A stretch of 64,000 nucleotides of DNA from Flavobacterium sp. 9AF (GTDB taxonomy: Bacteria > Bacteroidota > Bacteroidia > Flavobacteriales > Flavobacteriaceae). The position numbers were made by a program, and so were the translations under genes. Under the pieces are notes generated by a model, which saw nothing but the letters and a program-made list of their open reading frames with translations, was not told the DNA's origin and made no database searches. The stretch is from positions 391,871 through 455,870 of the forward strand of contig NZ_LR733556.1 of assembly GCF_902506265.1 (NCBI RefSeq). Reading direction: 5' to 3'. Below, piece after piece: positions 61,424-64,000 of the stretch. Each line of letters opens with the position of its first letter. Position 1 is the stretch's first letter.

Positions 61424-62174
61424 AGTTTATATAAGTTTGTATACCCATTATTATTCCTATTAAAAGAATTAATACTAATGAGATTTGTTTAAATTTTTCC
61501 TGAGGGATAAATTGTAGGATATATTTTCCAATATAAGTACCTACTAGACCTATAACTAATAAGAATGGAACATATATTAAATCATGTTGGTGTATAAACC
61601 CATTTTTAAAATAAACAATAGTTCTCGTAAAATCAATAGCGAAATCAATTGCTGCAGAGGTAGCAATAAAAACAGATTTTTCTAAATTAAAAGCGGCCAT
61701 AGTTATACCTCTTATTGCACCACCAGTTCCTAATAAACCTGCTGTAAACCCAGATAAAGACCCTCCTATAATTGATTCTCTAGGTTCTGGTTTAATTACT
61801 AATTCCTTTTTAATTAGAAATAACAAACTAAAACCAATTAAAAATAACATTAAAATAATTTTCAGAATAGTAGTGTTTAAGTATGTTGTTAAAATACCTC
61901 CAATGATTACAAAAATAACAGAGGGTAATCCTATATATAATAATAACTTCTTATCTAATCCTTTTCTAAAAAGGGCTATTTTGCTAATATTACTTGATAA
62001 GTGAAAAATTGCTGTTAGTCCTAATACGGTTTGAAAATCGAAAAAGAAACTGGCTAAAGGAACAAAGAAAACCGAAGAACCAAATCCGCCAATGGTTCCA
62101 ACAATTTCTGCCAAAACAGCAAAAAATAAAAATACTATACTAATTCGATCAAGCATTAAAGATATTTCTTTCAA
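61422..62174 (-). CDS. TSUP-family (TauE/SafE) membrane transporter
   Basis: 250 residues (243 if translation starts at the ATG at 62153). About eight membrane helices; the GGFGSSVFFVPLASFF and GGSLSGFTAGLLGTGGAIRG repeats are the family hallmark of two inverted halves. TSUP proteins export sulfite, sulfoacetate or related anions; the substrate here is unknown. Confidence 0.85.
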   Translation of the reverse strand: MKEISLMLDRISIVFLFFAVLAEIVGTIGGFGSSVFFVPLASFFFDFQTVLGLTAIFHLSSNISKIALFRKGLDKKLLLYIGLPSVIFVIIGGILTTYLNTTILKIILMLFLIGFSLLFLIKKELVIKPEPRESIIGGSLSGFTAGLLGTGGAIRGITMAAFNLEKSVFIATSAAIDFAIDFTRTIVYFKNGFIHQHDLIYVPFLLVIGLVGTYIGKYILQFIPQEKFKQISLVLILLIGIIMGIQTYIN

Positions 62175-62186
62175 ATATATATAAAA

Positions 62187-62210
62187 AAACTCCTGTTTAA
62201 TCAGGAGTTT
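62187..62210 (-). terminator. Terminator of the SRPBCC gene
   Basis: AAACTCCTG and CAGGAGTTT with a 6-nt loop; T run on the minus strand. Confidence 0.8.
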
Positions 62211-62234
62211 GTAAGAATTAAATTATAGTAAGAA

Positions 62235-62627
62235 TTATAATTTGTGCATGTTCTGAGCTAAAGTTTCTATGAACTTACCTATTGGTCCTTTAACCATCAT
62301 TGCCATCATAGGATTAAAATCACCTTCAAAAAATAATTGAACTTCAGTTTTATTTTCTTCAATTGTATTTAAATTTCCAGTTAAGGTAAAAGGTAATTTG
62401 CTCGATGCCGCTCCTAAAACAATTTTAGAATGTGGAGTTGCTTCTTTTTTAACTAATTTGATTTCTGGCATACCTTTTAAACCAAACTCAAAACAATTTT
62501 CATCTATCACTTCAAATTTAGCAATATTTTCAGGCATTAACTTTTCAAAGTTTTTTACATCTGTTAATGCATTAAAAATATATTCATTTGATTTTTCTAC
62601 TACAACTTTTGTACTCTCTAAGTTCAT
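62235..62627 (-). CDS. SRPBCC (START-like) superfamily protein
   Basis: 130 residues of helix-grip fold: VVVEKSNEYIFNALTDVKNFEKLMP at the start and a final helix GKFIETLAQNMHKL. SRPBCC proteins bind hydrophobic ligands in a deep pocket. It is 13 bp after the pyrE stop, so it is co-transcribed with pyrE; such pairing is common in Flavobacteriaceae. Ligand unknown. Confidence 0.85.
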   Translation of the reverse strand: MNLESTKVVVEKSNEYIFNALTDVKNFEKLMPENIAKFEVIDENCFEFGLKGMPEIKLVKKEATPHSKIVLGAASSKLPFTLTGNLNTIEENKTEVQLFFEGDFNPMMAMMVKGPIGKFIETLAQNMHKL

Positions 62628-62640
62628 TTCTAGTTAATTA

Positions 62641-63288
62641 TTAAATATTTGTATTCCAAGTAGCTGGACTTTTTTTCCATTCTTGCAAAGTAGTTATTTC
62701 ATTCTCATCAATATATTTTCGGTTCACAGCTTCATGAAGTAAATTGTCATAATTACTTAAGGTAAAAAGGGTTACGTTTGCTTCTTTAAAACGTTCAACC
62801 GACACATCAAATCCATAAGTAAATATAGCAGCCATTCCTTTTATAGTAGCACCTTCACTTCGTAAAGCCTCTATTGCTTGTAAACTACTTCCTCCTGTAC
62901 TTATTAGATCTTCCACTACAACCACATTCTGTCCTTTTTCTAAATAGCCTTCCACTTGATTCTGTCTACCATGTTTTTTGGGCTCAGGTCTAACATACAC
63001 AAAAGGTAATTCTAAAGCTTCTGCAACAAGTATCCCTATTCCAATAGCTCCTGTTGCAACACCTGCTATAACATCTGGTTTACCAAATTTTTCTTCAATA
63101 TTTTTAGCAAATTCATCTCTTATGAAGTTTCTAATTGCTGGAAATGAGAGGATTATTCGGTTGTCACAATAAATAGGAGACTTCCATCCTGATGCCCATG
63201 TAAAAGGATTTTTAGAATTTAATTTAATTGCGTTTATTTGTAAAAGCAATTCGGCAGTTTTTTCGGCAGTGTTGTTATTAAAAATCAT
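62641..63288 (-). CDS. pyrE: Orotate phosphoribosyltransferase
   Basis: 215 residues. FTWASGWKSPIYCDNR near the start, the PRPP loop VVVEDLISTGGSS (about 120) and YVRPEPKKHGRQNQVEG identify PyrE, which makes OMP from orotate and PRPP in pyrimidine synthesis. The start ATG is only 7 bp from the divergent Nudix ATG. Confidence 0.94.
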   Translation of the reverse strand: MIFNNNTAEKTAELLLQINAIKLNSKNPFTWASGWKSPIYCDNRIILSFPAIRNFIRDEFAKNIEEKFGKPDVIAGVATGAIGIGILVAEALELPFVYVRPEPKKHGRQNQVEGYLEKGQNVVVVEDLISTGGSSLQAIEALRSEGATIKGMAAIFTYGFDVSVERFKEANVTLFTLSNYDNLLHEAVNRKYIDENEITTLQEWKKSPATWNTNI

Positions 63289-63295
63289 ATTGCAA

Positions 63296-63883
63296 ATGTA
63301 TAAAGTTTTTGTAAACGATAAGGCACTTTTTTTAACAAATGAAGTTCAAAAAGAGACAAATTTTAAAATTTTTCTTTTAGAAAGTATTGATATAAAAAAA
63401 CTAATTATAAAATTATTTCAAAATAAAATTGAAAATGCTTTTTTATATCATCCTGATGAAAAATTGATGATGAAGACTTTAAAGGCGAAAATACCTGTTG
63501 TAAAAGCAGGTGGTGGATTAGTTTATAATGAAGAGGGATGTGTTCTTTTTATATACAGAAATGGAAAATGGGATTTGCCAAAAGGAGGAACTGAAAAAAA
63601 TGAAACAATGGAAGAAACTGCCATGAGAGAAGTGGAAGAAGAAACAGGTGTTACAGGTTTATCTATTTCAAAAAAATTGCAAAAAACGTATCATGTCTTT
63701 AAAAGGAATGGTAGATATAAATTGAAACAAACTTATTGGTATGAGATGAAATCGACTTTTAAAGGTAAGCCTAAAGGTCAATTAGATGAAGGAATTGAAA
63801 AAGTAGAATGGATTCACCCTAGTGATATTCCGCAATTGCTTGAAAACTCTTATGAAAATATAAAATTGTTATTTATGAAATAA
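63296..63883 (+). CDS. Nudix hydrolase
   Basis: 195 residues from ATG 63296; an earlier in-frame ATG at 63269 lies inside pyrE and is less likely. The Nudix box GGTEKNETMEETAMREVEEE (about 102-121, with the catalytic REVEEE) is intact. An N-terminal domain (about 1-75) of unknown role precedes it. It hydrolyses a nucleoside-diphosphate-linked substrate; identity unknown. Confidence 0.88.
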   Translation: MYKVFVNDKALFLTNEVQKETNFKIFLLESIDIKKLIIKLFQNKIENAFLYHPDEKLMMKTLKAKIPVVKAGGGLVYNEEGCVLFIYRNGKWDLPKGGTEKNETMEETAMREVEEETGVTGLSISKKLQKTYHVFKRNGRYKLKQTYWYEMKSTFKGKPKGQLDEGIEKVEWIHPSDIPQLLENSYENIKLLFMK

Positions 63884-63890
63884 TTTTACA

Positions 63891-64000
63891 ATGAAAATTT
63901 TAAAATTTATTTTAATTTTTGCCTTCTTTTTTTATTCATGCTCTAAAAATGAATTAGGAAATGATCCCAAAATAGAGGAGAATAACTTACAAATAAAAGG
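63891..64000 (+). CDS. Lipoprotein gene, 5' part only
   Basis: 36 codons before the window end, from ATG 63891: a signal peptide ending in the lipobox FYSC (Cys 17), then SKNELGNDPKIEE. Seven bp after the Nudix stop, so the same operon. The rest is outside the window and no function can be given. Confidence 0.65.
   Translation, partial: MKILKFILIFAFFFYSCSKNELGNDPKIEENNLQIK

Overview
The window looks like a chromosomal segment of a member of the Bacteroidota, most likely a Flavobacteriaceae (Flavobacterium-like) genome. The evidence is low GC, AT-rich spacers, promoter -7 boxes of the Bacteroidota type (TAnnTTTG), type IX secretion C-terminal domains, fused cbb3 oxidase subunits I and II, bacillithiol and menaquinone genes, and typical flavobacterial interspersed repeats. 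Most of the window is ordinary housekeeping and envelope coding sequence.

Region 1 (1-8.8 kb) is the unusual part. It is an RNA-repair island: a T4 Rnl1-like RNA ligase (cut by the window start), two paralogous nucleotidyltransferase-like proteins, a uracil-DNA-glycosylase-fold protein, a T4-Pnk-sized polynucleotide kinase/phosphatase, a Ro60/Rsr (TROVE) protein, an HD-domain hydrolase and a WYL transcription regulator. Between rsr and the kinase, on the minus strand, lie four Y-RNA-like (YrlA-type) non-coding RNAs. Each carries a circularly permuted tRNA mimic: T arm, closed acceptor-like stem, then D arm, with a conserved CGUAG...CUUCG-containing stem where the anticodon arm would be. A small basic protein gene sits inside this array. 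A 19-bp near-palindrome (left arm TACGCA, spacer RTTATTT) occurs four times in the island, always with its centre 26-27 bp upstream of the last base of a -7 box. It precedes the ligase, the nucleotidyltransferases, a Y RNA and the rsr/HD divergent pair, so the island looks like a regulon, probably under the WYL protein.

Region 2 (8.8-23.5 kb) is housekeeping: an arginase-family enzyme, a DEAD-box helicase, a hybrid histidine kinase, EttA, DNA polymerase III delta, a glycosyltransferase, an OmpA lipoprotein and threonylcarbamoyl-AMP synthase. Region 3 (23.6-35.6 kb) holds two tandem GH92 mannosidases, an HxlR regulator divergent from a nitroreductase, a decayed pseudogene, hemN flanked by two Ycf48/BNR-like lipoproteins, and a short unlisted double-glycine-leader peptide gene. 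Region 4 (35.7-45.6 kb) is the complete cbb3 oxidase cluster (ccoI, ccoS, ccoNO, ccoQ, ccoP, ccoG, fixH, a SafE-like protein) with a Crp/Fnr regulator. Three TGA-N6-TCA boxes in front of ccoS, ccoI and hemN stand at exactly the same distance from their -7 boxes. Region 5 (45.6-64 kb) has an RNA methyltransferase, two secreted EndA-like nucleases with T9SS tails, purL, surface lipoproteins, a menaquinone/bacillithiol operon, tRNA-His, a TSUP transporter, pyrE and a Nudix hydrolase.
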